From Pseudomonas sichuanensis (lineage in GTDB: Bacteria; Pseudomonadota; Gammaproteobacteria; Pseudomonadales; Pseudomonadaceae): a stretch of 59,367 bases of DNA. The notes under the pieces were generated by a model, which had not been told where the DNA came from, searched no databases, and was given only the letters and a program-made list of their open reading frames with translations. The stretch lies in contig NZ_QKVM01000042.1 in the NCBI RefSeq assembly GCF_003231305.1, positions 1 through 59,367 of the forward strand, written 5' to 3'. The position numbers were made by a program, and so were the translations under genes. Shown piece after piece: positions 28,898 to 36,770 of this stretch (the stretch's first letter is position 1; each line of letters begins with the position of its first letter).

Positions 28898-29052
28898 TGT
28901 CGTCTCTTCCTTGATCAGACGCGTGCATGGCACTTGAATCCGCCACAGAGCGTATCCACCCTCCACGGGCGTCGTAGCTGATGCGGTGGTCCTCGAAGGT
29001 GGACATTAAAGCCCGGATTCGAACCACGTCCAGGCAATATGCGCTAACCCTT

Positions 29053-30279
29053 TCAGGCGGGCTGGGCCGCCAGGCTGTTGCTGACATTACGCCCCAGCAC
29101 CAGCACCGTGACGAACCCGCAGCCCACCAGGGCCGTGGCCAGGCTCAACAGCACAGAGCTGCCCAACTGGTCGACGATCCGCCCGCCAAAGAACGAGCCC
29201 AGCGCGATGATCACCTGGAACATGGCGACGAACAGCGGCATGCCCCGTTCGACATCCTTGGGCGCCACCACGAACATCCAGATGCTGGCGCAGGCCGGGA
29301 AGGCGCCGAAGGCGAAGCCCCAGAGTGCGATCAGCATTGCCGCGCCGGTCATGCCGGTGGCGAAGTAGGGGAACAGCGCGGTGCTGATGGCGATCATCAG
29401 TGCCACCAGCATCAGCGTGTGGCGCACGCTGCGGTTGGCGGCGAAACCGGCGAACAGGTTGCCCAGCACTCCGGCCACGCCATAGAGCAGCAGCAACGAG
29501 CCAATGGTCGGCCCATCGAAGCCGGCACTCTGTTTGAAGAACGGCGCGACATAGGTGTACGCGGCAAAGTGCGCCAGGCCGATCAGCAGTACCGCGATCA
29601 AGCCCACCCGTGCCTGTGGGTTGATGAACAGGGCCGGTAGGTCGCTGATGCGGATGGCCCGGTCCGGGTTGAGCCGCGGCAGCAGGAAGATCTGCGCCAG
29701 CAGCACCGGTACGCCCACCAGTGCGGTGGCCAGGAAAGTCATGCGCCAGCCCATCAGGCCGCTCAGCCAGGTGCCGACGGGCACGCCCAGCACGGTGGCC
29801 AGGGTCACACCGACCATGATGATCGAAGTGGCCTGGGCCACGCCCACGCCCTTGGGCGCAAGGCGGCCGCTGAGGGCAATGGCGGTGGCCCAGAAACCAC
29901 CGATGCTGATGCCCAGCAGTACACGGCCGAACAGCAGCAGGCCGAAGTCGCTGGCGTAGGCCACGACGGCGTTGGCGATGATCATGACCAGGGTCAGGCC
30001 GATCAGCAGGTAGCGGCGGTCCAGGGCGCCAATGCCCACCGACAGCAAGGGGGCGGCGAGGGCGGCCATGATGCCGGGAAGGGTCACCATCAGGCCGGCC
30101 TGGCCGGCGCTGATGCCCAGGTCGCTGGCGACATCGTTGAGTACACCCACCGGGAGAAACTCGCTGGTCACCAGGGCGAAGGCGCCCACGGCGACCGAAA
30201 GAATCGCCAGCCATTGCTGGCTGACGCTCTGTTGATCATGTTCGGGAAGGCCCTGAGGGGCCTGGCTGGCGCTTGGCAT
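29053..30279 (-). CDS. MFS efflux transporter, DHA1 family
   Basis: This 408-residue protein with about 12 membrane helices resembles sugar or purine-nucleoside efflux proteins (AraJ/NepI group). Visible landmarks are FLPVGVLNDVASDLGISAGQAGLMVTLPG in helix 1-2 (shown as LGISAGQAG), LDRRYLLIG in the first cytoplasmic loop and GRVLLGISIGGFWATA in helix 4-5. ATG 30279 is chosen because the frame upstream to 30369 is proline-rich and not membrane-like; the ribosome site (GGAA) is weak. It probably exports small hydrophilic or drug molecules with proton antiport. Substrate unknown. Confidence 0.85.
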   Translation of the reverse strand: MPSASQAPQGLPEHDQQSVSQQWLAILSVAVGAFALVTSEFLPVGVLNDVASDLGISAGQAGLMVTLPGIMAALAAPLLSVGIGALDRRYLLIGLTLVMIIANAVVAYASDFGLLLFGRVLLGISIGGFWATAIALSGRLAPKGVGVAQATSIIMVGVTLATVLGVPVGTWLSGLMGWRMTFLATALVGVPVLLAQIFLLPRLNPDRAIRISDLPALFINPQARVGLIAVLLIGLAHFAAYTYVAPFFKQSAGFDGPTIGSLLLLYGVAGVLGNLFAGFAANRSVRHTLMLVALMIAISTALFPYFATGMTGAAMLIALWGFAFGAFPACASIWMFVVAPKDVERGMPLFVAMFQVIIALGSFFGGRIVDQLGSSVLLSLATALVGCGFVTVLVLGRNVSNSLAAQPA

Positions 30280-30496
30280 GGTGCTGGGTTCCAAGGAGAA
30301 GGTCGCCTGAAGGCAGGCGCGGGGAGCGGGAGGCAATTGGGAGGCGATTATAAGAGCCGGTTTTGCCACGCCGACAGACGGGGCCTTCGATAGTAATCAT
30401 CAGTGCAATCGATAAGACACGCCGGGACGCCGTACGCGGCTGTGCAATGAGTTGTTATGCTGCCGGCTTCATCGGCAACGACAAGGACGTTTGAAG

Positions 30497-31432
30497 ATGA
30501 CCGCAACCCTGCGTCAGGCTTCGCCTGGTGATATCGAGTTGCTGTTCGATATCCGCACCAGCGTGCAACAGAATCACCTCTCCCGTGAACAACTGCATGC
30601 CATGGGCATCACGGCGGCCACACTCGCCGACGCCATCGGCAGTGGCCCCTGCGCCTGGATTGCCGAATGGCATCAGGAGCCTGCCGGGTTTGTCATGGTC
30701 GATCACGAAGAAGGGGAGGTATTCGCCCTGTTCGTACGCCCGCAGCATCAAGGCAAAGGCTTGGGGCGCTTGCTGTTGCAGCGGGCGGAACAAGCGCTGT
30801 TCCAGCGCCACGAGCGGATTCACCTGACCACCGACGGCAATGAAGTCATTCGGGCCAATGGCTTCTACCGTCGGTTAGGGTGGGCCTGCGTCGAGGCGGT
30901 CGATGATCGGGATGTGCGCTATGAGAAGCGTCGCGTGGAGGGCAGAGCGGGAATGGAAATTCGCCTGACGACGACGCAGGATTGGCGGCGCTTGAAGCAG
31001 GTGCGGCTTGCCGCGCTTCTGGATAGCCCAACAGCCTTTGGCGTGAGTTACCAGACTGCCGCCCGCCACAGCGATGAACAGTGGCAGCAACGAGCCTCAT
31101 CGACGGGCACGGCGTTCTGGGTGGCCGTCCTTGGCGAGGCGCCGCTGGGGATGGTCGGGGCTGCGGTCAGTGACGTCGGGCGCTTCAACCTGATTGGCAT
31201 GTGGATCGACCCTGCGGCACGGGGCAGTGGCGCTGCGGCCCGCCTGGTCGAGGCGGTCAAGGCCCGTGCCCTGGAACGTGGTCATGACCGTGTCTTTCTC
31301 GATGTCGCGCCGGAGAATGCCCGGGCGGTGGGGTTCTATTTGAGGCAGGGCTTTGTCTTCCTCGACGAATGGGAAGCGCTGGAGAGTCATCCGCAGATCA
31401 AGGTGCAGACAATGGTCTGGATTGCCGGGTGA
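30497..31432 (+). CDS. Tandem GNAT N-acetyltransferase (two domains)
   Basis: This 311-residue protein carries two GNAT domains. Domain 1 (about 1-145) has the acetyl-CoA loop VRPQHQGKGLGRLLL and ends NGFYRRLGW. Domain 2 (about 155-311) starts MEIRLTTTQDWRRLKQVR and has IDPAARGSGAAARLV and ARAVGFYLRQGF. Both loops look intact, so both halves may be active. ATG 30497 is chosen over 30452 because AAGGACG lies 8 nt upstream. Acetyl acceptors cannot be inferred. It is a single forward gene, convergent with the tautomerase. Confidence 0.85.
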   Translation: MTATLRQASPGDIELLFDIRTSVQQNHLSREQLHAMGITAATLADAIGSGPCAWIAEWHQEPAGFVMVDHEEGEVFALFVRPQHQGKGLGRLLLQRAEQALFQRHERIHLTTDGNEVIRANGFYRRLGWACVEAVDDRDVRYEKRRVEGRAGMEIRLTTTQDWRRLKQVRLAALLDSPTAFGVSYQTAARHSDEQWQQRASSTGTAFWVAVLGEAPLGMVGAAVSDVGRFNLIGMWIDPAARGSGAAARLVEAVKARALERGHDRVFLDVAPENARAVGFYLRQGFVFLDEWEALESHPQIKVQTMVWIAG

Positions 31433-31474
31433 TGATGCAGGGCTCTGCCTCGGTGAGCGCAAAGCTCGACTTGG

Positions 31475-31858
31475 TCATACGGCGTACTGCGCGACCCCAT
31501 GGCCGAACGACCAGTTCTCCTTGCGCACCTCGACCAGGTTGATGAACACATCCTCCATGCGCACCCCCGCCTGCTGGTTGAGCCCTTCGGCGATGGCCAG
31601 GTACAGCGCCTGCTTCTGCTCGACGGTGCGCCCTTCGCTGAGGGTGATCTGGATGAACACCTGGCCGTCCGTGCGCTGGATGCCCAGGTATTGCGGGTCA
31701 TTCACCAGGCGGTCATGGTCATGCTCGGTCAGGACCTGGAAGTTGTCATGCTCGGGGACATTGATGGTGCGCTTCATGCTGGCATAAACGACCTCGCCGA
31801 TTTTGCGCACATGGTTGCGGTCGGGGTGTCTTTTGATATCGATGCGGACCAGAGGCAT
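31475..31858 (-). CDS. Tautomerase-superfamily protein
   Basis: This 127-residue protein begins MPLVRIDIKRHP, so the catalytic N-terminal proline of the tautomerase superfamily is exposed after Met removal. ATG 31858 has AAGGAG 7 nt upstream, and the longer frame to 31969 would bury the proline, so it is rejected. The domain is nearly twice the 60-residue 4-oxalocrotonate tautomerase unit and fits the longer trimeric relatives; the substrate is unknown. It lies 70 nt downstream of the metallopeptidase-like gene and may be read through from it. Confidence 0.8.
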   Translation of the reverse strand: MPLVRIDIKRHPDRNHVRKIGEVVYASMKRTINVPEHDNFQVLTEHDHDRLVNDPQYLGIQRTDGQVFIQITLSEGRTVEQKQALYLAIAEGLNQQAGVRMEDVFINLVEVRKENWSFGHGVAQYAV

Positions 31859-31928
31859 GGTGGGCTCCTTGCGGGGGATTATTGAAGAGCGAGGGCCACC
31901 AGCGCGAGAGAGGGCGGCGCTAAGGCCC

Positions 31929-33533
31929 TCAGTCGGTGGGATAAATGTTCCAGGAAACGCTGTATTCAAGCGGGGCGGTAGCAGTCTTGTCTTTTTTCCT
32001 CGAACTGAGTGACAAGCTCGCTTCGCTGTAGCCGGTCAGGTTTTCGAACGTCAGGCGGCGCTGGGGAGGCTCGGGTTTTTCATCCGAGGTGATCTTGACG
32101 CCCTTGGCGTCACACAGCTTCTTGAAGTCACCGGCAGTGGCCTCGTACACCTTGATTGCTTCTTCAAGACTGTCGCCCGAGTAGAGCGTGACGACAGCGA
32201 ATGGGTTGGTTGCCTGCTGGTACAGAGTGACATCCGTAGCCCCAGGGACGGCGATCGTCGAATGCACCACGTTGTCGATCAGCCCCGGGTTTACGGGGGC
32301 TGCCGCGATGGCTGCGAAGTTTTTCTTCGCGGCCATGCCGATACGTACCAATGCCGAAGCCATCTGTTCGGGCGCACTCGAACCTAGATTGTTCCAATTG
32401 TTATTGCAGTTTGGCATGGCCACTTTATTGCCAAGATAGCTGGCGGATACCAGTGCATTTTTGTCGAAGGGAATCTCCCAGGAAAAGCCGGAACGCTGGT
32501 TCGGGTCGTAGGAGGCGAACGTATAGGTCCCTGAAAGGACGCCTTTCGAACGGGGGGGAATCTCTACCGAACTGTAAGCGGCGTCCGATATGACGTAGTC
32601 CTCATAACGGTCGTCTGCACCTTTGGGGTAGCTGCCGGAGAGCACAATCAAGTTGATGGCCACGGTGTACGGTGCCGTATTGGTAATGGTGTAGTTGTAC
32701 TTCTTGTGGATGCGAAAGTTCTCATCGGTTTCTATGGTGTCATCGTTCACGTCCATCCTGGTGTTCATCGCGATTGCGTTGACCGCCGTCTGTGTCGTAC
32801 GGGTGATCGCGTTGCAAAGTGTCATGCTCCAGACCCGTTCATCGCTGATATCGTTCGGCCCCAGCAGTTTCTGTACGGCGGCGCGTGCCTGTTCGGCGCG
32901 TTCGCCCTGTTGATCGGTGGCGGTAATCCAGGTGTGCATGGCACGTATCAGGCCGAACTGCACGGCCAGTGAGCGTTCGCGCTTGTCGAGGTGCCCGGAC
33001 AAGGTCTTCGAGGCAACATCCTGCTGTTCGGCATGGGCGCCAAGCTGTTTGAACAGACGCGCCGTCGCCAGCAGCTCTTTTCCACCCGCGCCGGTCTTGT
33101 CAGACAGCGAGACCCCCATGATCTGGGTTTCAAGCGTCGCCGTGGCCGCCAGCATGTCTGCCTGGCATTCAAAGGCCTTGCGGGACGGGTCGGCAGGGGA
33201 AACGTCGGGGATGTCGTGGCTTTGCGCAACATGAACCAGTTCGTGGAGCATCACGAAGCGCAGTGCGGGCTGGACCTGGTTTTCTGCCAGGTCGCGGGTG
33301 AAGTGTGCAAGGAAGTCCTTGCCGACCAGGATGTTGCCATCGACCCCCGTGGCTATCTGGTTGCCCTCGACCTTTTGCAGTGACGTCGCCGGGATGTGCC
33401 AGCGCTGCTCGGCCAGCTGTTTCATTTCGTCGAAGACAGCATCGAGGGTCTCGCTGCGCGCGCTGGTCGATACCGCCAGTGCACAGAGCAGGCAAATGCA
33501 CTGGACGAGCGCGAATGTTCTTTCACGGCGCAT
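31929..33533 (-). CDS. Exported HExxH metallopeptidase-like protein
   Basis: This 534-residue protein has a signal peptide (FALVQCICLLCALAVSTSA). The motif HELVHVAQSHD (H97, E98, H101) followed by FECQADMLA (E122, D126) matches a zinc metallopeptidase active site of the M48-like kind, but the rest is unlike M48 enzymes. The C-terminal 300 residues contain a beta-rich part (NYTITNTAPYTVAINLIVL) and a tail rich in Ser and Lys. It overlaps the preceding membrane gene by 11 nt, so the two are translationally coupled. I infer a periplasmic protease or zinc-binding protein; I do not recognise the family. Confidence 0.65.
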   Translation of the reverse strand: MRRERTFALVQCICLLCALAVSTSARSETLDAVFDEMKQLAEQRWHIPATSLQKVEGNQIATGVDGNILVGKDFLAHFTRDLAENQVQPALRFVMLHELVHVAQSHDIPDVSPADPSRKAFECQADMLAATATLETQIMGVSLSDKTGAGGKELLATARLFKQLGAHAEQQDVASKTLSGHLDKRERSLAVQFGLIRAMHTWITATDQQGERAEQARAAVQKLLGPNDISDERVWSMTLCNAITRTTQTAVNAIAMNTRMDVNDDTIETDENFRIHKKYNYTITNTAPYTVAINLIVLSGSYPKGADDRYEDYVISDAAYSSVEIPPRSKGVLSGTYTFASYDPNQRSGFSWEIPFDKNALVSASYLGNKVAMPNCNNNWNNLGSSAPEQMASALVRIGMAAKKNFAAIAAAPVNPGLIDNVVHSTIAVPGATDVTLYQQATNPFAVVTLYSGDSLEEAIKVYEATAGDFKKLCDAKGVKITSDEKPEPPQRRLTFENLTGYSEASLSLSSRKKDKTATAPLEYSVSWNIYPTD

Positions 33534-34137
33534 GGCTCAACCTCTCCCCAGGGCGTGTCGGCGCGGCCAGGCCATAGGCAATGGAGATGACGGCGCAGGC
33601 CAGGGAGCACCAGATGACCAGGAATATGACGACCAGGGAAACAAAGCGGGCGATCAGCGCGGTGGGGGCGTACATGCGCTCGGTCACCCCGGCGTAGTCG
33701 GCCAGCAGCTCGGAGCATGTGGGTGTCTGCGACGCGTCGAATGTTGCCAGGTAGCTCAACAGGTCCGCTGTCGGTGACAGGCCGATCACCAGGCGTACTT
33801 CCTGGGTGTATTGGCAGGTCCAGAGTGAGCGCAGGATCATGAACGAGAAGAAGGCCAGCAGGAACAGCGCGCCACTGACAAGCGCCAGGCGTGTCCAGAA
33901 CGACCTGGCTTTGCGCTCGCTCGCCCGGTAGGCGAACAGGGTGATGAACCCGGTGATCAGGGCGACCAGTACATTGGCGCAGGCCAGCACCGTGCTGTCG
34001 AGGTCGGAGACCGATGAGAGCTTTATGGCGAAGCTGAAGTTCGCACAGAAGGTAATGGCAATCCAGGTCGACAGGGCCAGGATCGGCTTCCAAAGCGCTT
34101 TTACATCCGGCGGCGAGGGGTCAGAAGTTCGAGACAT
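33523..34137 (-). CDS. Inner-membrane protein with four predicted helices, function unknown
   Basis: This 204-residue protein has four hydrophobic helices: ILALSTWIAITFCANFSFAI, VLACANVLVALITGFITLFA, LALVSGALFLLAFFSFMIL and FVSLVVIFLVIWCSLACAVI. The 75-residue loop between helices 3 and 4 carries two cysteines (WTCQYT and TPTCSE) and is probably periplasmic. It overlaps the upstream gene by 17 nt and the downstream gene by 11 nt, so the three are one translational unit. No family is recognised. Confidence 0.65.
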   Translation of the reverse strand: MSRTSDPSPPDVKALWKPILALSTWIAITFCANFSFAIKLSSVSDLDSTVLACANVLVALITGFITLFAYRASERKARSFWTRLALVSGALFLLAFFSFMILRSLWTCQYTQEVRLVIGLSPTADLLSYLATFDASQTPTCSELLADYAGVTERMYAPTALIARFVSLVVIFLVIWCSLACAVISIAYGLAAPTRPGERLSHAP

Positions 34138-34822
34138 CTATTCTCACCTCCTCGGTGGGTTTGGACGACAGGCCGATCAGGAGGTCTCGGCTAAGCAGGA
34201 GTGTTTTCCCCTTGTACAGTTGCAGCCGATAGCGCCCGGGCGGCATGGGCAGGGTCGCCTGGTTGGTTTCCGAGGCAAAAGGGAAGCGCGCATGGCTTTT
34301 CTGCGTGGCGTCGCGAAAGGGGTTGCAGGTCACTGTGTAACCCGGCTCGTCTTTGTCGCCGCGAATGGTGACGACGCTAACCGTTACCAGCATCGGCCTG
34401 TCGAAGGGGGAGAAGCCGGAGGTGCTGAACAGGAACTGGCGTTTCAGCTCGGCGTCCTGTCGGACCGCGCTCATGACTTCAATGGCGTCTTTGCGGTCGT
34501 GGGCACCAAGCGCACGGGAAAGCTGCTCGCGATAGGCCTCTATCGATGCATTGAACGCTGTGGGAAGGGGGGCCTCACGGCCATTGAACTCTTTGACGAT
34601 CGCGTCAAAGGCGCTTGAGGTCTTGTCGATTTCGGCCTGAAGCGCTTCGTTGTCCGCGCTGTTCTGGTCTGACAATTGAGCCAGCAAGGGATATAGCGAA
34701 GCGAACGCTTCTGTGCCGAAACTGGAAGCGTGGCCAATAGGGATGCAGAGAAATGCATAGAGCACTGCCATGGCAAACGAACGGGCTATGCCGCTTCGTG
34801 TTGGTGTGTGTCCTGTAGGCAC
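34121..34822 (-). CDS. Exported protein of unknown function, first gene of three-gene envelope operon
   Basis: This 233-residue protein has an N-terminal signal-like segment (SFAMAVLYAFLCIPIGHASS), a helical middle part (about residues 40-130) and a beta-rich C-terminal part with LPMPPGRYRLQLYKGKTLLL, which resembles an immunoglobulin- or carboxypeptidase-regulatory-like sandwich. The GTG start at 34822 is supported by GGAGGAG 5 nt upstream. Helix plus sandwich suggests a periplasmic partner of the membrane and peptidase-like proteins downstream. Function unknown. Confidence 0.65.
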   Translation of the reverse strand: MPTGHTPTRSGIARSFAMAVLYAFLCIPIGHASSFGTEAFASLYPLLAQLSDQNSADNEALQAEIDKTSSAFDAIVKEFNGREAPLPTAFNASIEAYREQLSRALGAHDRKDAIEVMSAVRQDAELKRQFLFSTSGFSPFDRPMLVTVSVVTIRGDKDEPGYTVTCNPFRDATQKSHARFPFASETNQATLPMPPGRYRLQLYKGKTLLLSRDLLIGLSSKPTEEVRIDVSNF

Positions 34823-35004
34823 TTTTACTCCTCCACTGGTCAGGGAGCAGTCATGCGTCTTCTCAGCGTAGGCGAGCCGGTCTTGCCGTCAACTGGCGCC
34901 CGTGGGCTATCCCCGCTGCAGGCAACAGGCTGTCGGCTTGGGGCTGGGCAGGTGGCAGGCCGGCACAACTGGCGTATCATCCGCGGCCGCAACCGGAGCA
35001 CCCC

Positions 35005-35205
35005 ATGGCCAAAGACATCGACAACCCCTGCGTCTCGCTGTGCCAGCTCAACAGCGAGCTGTGCGTGAGCTGCGGCCGCACCCGCGAAGAAATCCGCAAA
35101 TGGCGCGGCATGAAGCGCCCGGAAAAGATGGCGACGGTGCAGCGCGCCGCCACCCGCATGAAGGCCATCGTCAAGAAGAACGCCAAACGCCAGGCGAACG
35201 AATAG
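35005..35205 (+). CDS. DUF1289 protein with four-cysteine motif
   Basis: This 66-residue protein shows NPCVSLCQLNSELCVSCGRT (C9, C13, C20, C23), the DUF1289 signature, followed by EEIRKWRGM. The cysteines probably bind a metal or iron-sulfur cluster; the role of the family is not known. Length is typical. GGAG stands 7-8 nt before the ATG. It is convergent with the next gene, with 8 nt between the two stops. Confidence 0.85.
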   Translation: MAKDIDNPCVSLCQLNSELCVSCGRTREEIRKWRGMKRPEKMATVQRAATRMKAIVKKNAKRQANE

Positions 35206-35213
35206 CGCCGTGT

Positions 35214-35780
35214 TCAGAAGCTTTCCAGGCCCGCCTCGATGCCGGCCTGCTGTGCCAGTTCGATCATGCTGTCGACCTGGTCGGCCGCGACGATGCAACC
35301 CACGTATTCGTCGCCGCCGGTGTCCAGCTGCAGGAAGCGTTTGCCCTGGCCCGCCAGCCAATGGTCAAAGCCGCTCAGCACCTGGGCCATGGTCTGTGTG
35401 CCGTCGTGTTCATAGGCATAGCGTTCGGTCACACCGCTGGCCTTGACCAGGTAGGGGGCCAGGTACTCGAAACTGTCGAAACCGTTCCAGTCCACGGCCA
35501 GCAGCGCCTGCTGTTCAAGCGGCAAGGCCTTGTCCGGGGCCAGCAAGGCCAGGCTCAACGCGCTGGCCGGCTCTTCGCCCTGGCCGTAGATGCGCAGCAC
35601 CCGCCTGACCAGCCGAGCGCGCTCCTGCTCGGGCAGGTGCGCCAGCAGGGCTTGGGTGAAGGCCTTGAGACCTGGGCGGTAGGGGTGCAGCTCGCGCATG
35701 ATCGCGGCGTCGCTGAGCGTCGGCTCATCCGGTGGCGGTTGGGTGAAGCGGCCGCCGAACAAACGGTCGAAAAGTCCCAT
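35214..35780 (-). CDS. Conserved hypothetical protein, possibly DUF6630-like
   Basis: This 188-residue soluble protein starts MGLFDRLFGGRF at 35780. The longer frame to 35876 adds sequence that does not look protein-coding, so the inner ATG is preferred. It is rich in acidic residues and leucine and contains VDWNGFDSFEYLAPYLVKAS and FLQLDTGGDEYVGCIVA, which recalls small proteins annotated DUF6630. There are no catalytic motifs or membrane segments. It is a single gene with unknown function. Confidence 0.6.
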   Translation of the reverse strand: MGLFDRLFGGRFTQPPPDEPTLSDAAIMRELHPYRPGLKAFTQALLAHLPEQERARLVRRVLRIYGQGEEPASALSLALLAPDKALPLEQQALLAVDWNGFDSFEYLAPYLVKASGVTERYAYEHDGTQTMAQVLSGFDHWLAGQGKRFLQLDTGGDEYVGCIVAADQVDSMIELAQQAGIEAGLESF

Positions 35781-35856
35781 TCTGTGTCCTGTACGCTCCA
35801 TTGACGGGCTAAGCAGAGCATAGCCTTCGGAACAATCGTTGCTGTGCTGTCCATCC

Positions 35857-36255
35857 TTATTCGGCAGGCAGCACATCCGAAAGCATCAACCAAGGTGCTT
35901 TGCAGTTCAGGTGGGTGTGTTGCTGCTTGCTTGGCACGAAAGGCGTGTCCAGGGTGCCCAGCGCGACCGATATCCAGTCGCTGAACGGGCCCTGGCTGCG
36001 CGACCAGAACAGGCTTGTGCCGCAGTGAGTGCAGAACTGGCGCAGCACGTCAGCGGAGGAGGGGTAGGCTTTGAGCGCCTCGGCACCGCAGTGCAGACGC
36101 AATGCACTGCGCGGCACGCTGGCGTAGGTGGCGAAGGCCGCGCCATGGCCTTTGCGGCACTGGCTGCAATGGCAATGGGTCACCGCTTTGGGCCGGGCGA
36201 GCAGCTCGTAGCGGATCGCCGCGCACAGGCAACTGCCCTGGTAGGTTTCGCTCAT
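35857..36255 (-). CDS. GFA/CENP-V-family zinc protein
   Basis: This 132-residue protein carries the full GFA (glutathione-dependent formaldehyde-activating enzyme-like) cysteine set: C9 and C11 in GSCLCAAIRY, C28, C30 and C33 in CHCSQCRKG, and C75 and C78 in FCTHCGTSLFW. These bind structural and catalytic zinc. Family members may bind glutathione or small thiol adducts; the actual reaction is unknown. The start codon overlaps the MarR stop by 4 nt (ATGA), so both are one operon and this gene may be controlled by that regulator. Confidence 0.9.
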   Translation of the reverse strand: MSETYQGSCLCAAIRYELLARPKAVTHCHCSQCRKGHGAAFATYASVPRSALRLHCGAEALKAYPSSADVLRQFCTHCGTSLFWSRSQGPFSDWISVALGTLDTPFVPSKQQHTHLNCKAPWLMLSDVLPAE

Positions 36256-36689
36256 TGCGGGTTCCCGATCAGTGCCTGGTTGACCGTCATCCAGCCATTG
36301 ACCGCCGCTTCCCCGGCCTCGGCGAACACCTGCTCCAGCAGCTTCACCTGCTCGCGGCGCAGGGCCTGCTCCAGGCGCGCGCCTTCTTCGGTCAGTTGCA
36401 GCAGGCGCATGCGTTTGTCGGCCTCGGACGCCAGGCTGTCCACCAAGCGCATTTCCATCAGCTGGCGCAGCGGCATGTTCAACGCCTGCTTGCTCACCCC
36501 GAGCACGGCCAGCAGCTCCTTGACGCTCAGGTTCGGGTAACGGGCGATGAAGAACACGATCCGCTGGTGCACCCGGCCCAGGCCCCGGCGTTCGAGCATT
36601 TCGTCAGCCTTGGCGGTGAACGCCTGGTAGCCGAAGAAGAACGCCTCCATGGCTTGTTGCTGTGAAGTTGGGTTCTTAAGGTCAAGCAT
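36252..36689 (-). CDS. MarR-family transcription regulator
   Basis: This 145-residue protein has the MarR winged-helix layout: VHQRIVFFIARYPNLSVKELLAVLGVSKQALNMPLRQLMEMRLVD as recognition helices (key part LGVSKQALNMPL) and the wing SEADKRMRLLQLTEEG. It forms a dimer that represses until a ligand binds. It heads a two-gene operon with the GFA protein and is divergent from an aminotransferase gene. Two matching palindromes in the 81-bp divergent space, one covering its own start codon, are likely its operators, implying autorepression and control of the aminotransferase. Confidence 0.88.
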   Translation of the reverse strand: MLDLKNPTSQQQAMEAFFFGYQAFTAKADEMLERRGLGRVHQRIVFFIARYPNLSVKELLAVLGVSKQALNMPLRQLMEMRLVDSLASEADKRMRLLQLTEEGARLEQALRREQVKLLEQVFAEAGEAAVNGWMTVNQALIGNPQ

Positions 36690-36695
36690 GTTGAC
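36681..36695. promoter_or_regulatory. Operator-like palindrome 1 (MarR)
   Basis: The sequence is GTCAAGCATGTTGAC: two 5-bp inverted half sites GTCAA and TTGAC around a 5-bp spacer. It overlaps the MarR start codon (36687-36689). Binding here should block its own transcription or translation start. Confidence 0.6.
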
Positions 36696-36722
36696 TTATC
36701 CGTGAGAGGCGTCGTAATTTCG

Positions 36723-36737
36723 GTCAAGCAGTTTGAC
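36723..36737. promoter_or_regulatory. Operator-like palindrome 2 (MarR)
   Basis: The sequence is GTCAAGCAGTTTGAC, the same half sites as palindrome 1 with its centre 42 bp away, or four helical turns. Both sites are followed by TTAT. It lies 34 bp before the aminotransferase ATG. Confidence 0.6.
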
Positions 36738-36770
36738 TTATTTCCCCCACGCCTCGCTACCGGTGATCCC

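Noticed and set aside
31858..31969. N-terminal extension of the tautomerase
   Set aside because: It would bury the catalytic proline; AAGGAG supports the inner ATG.
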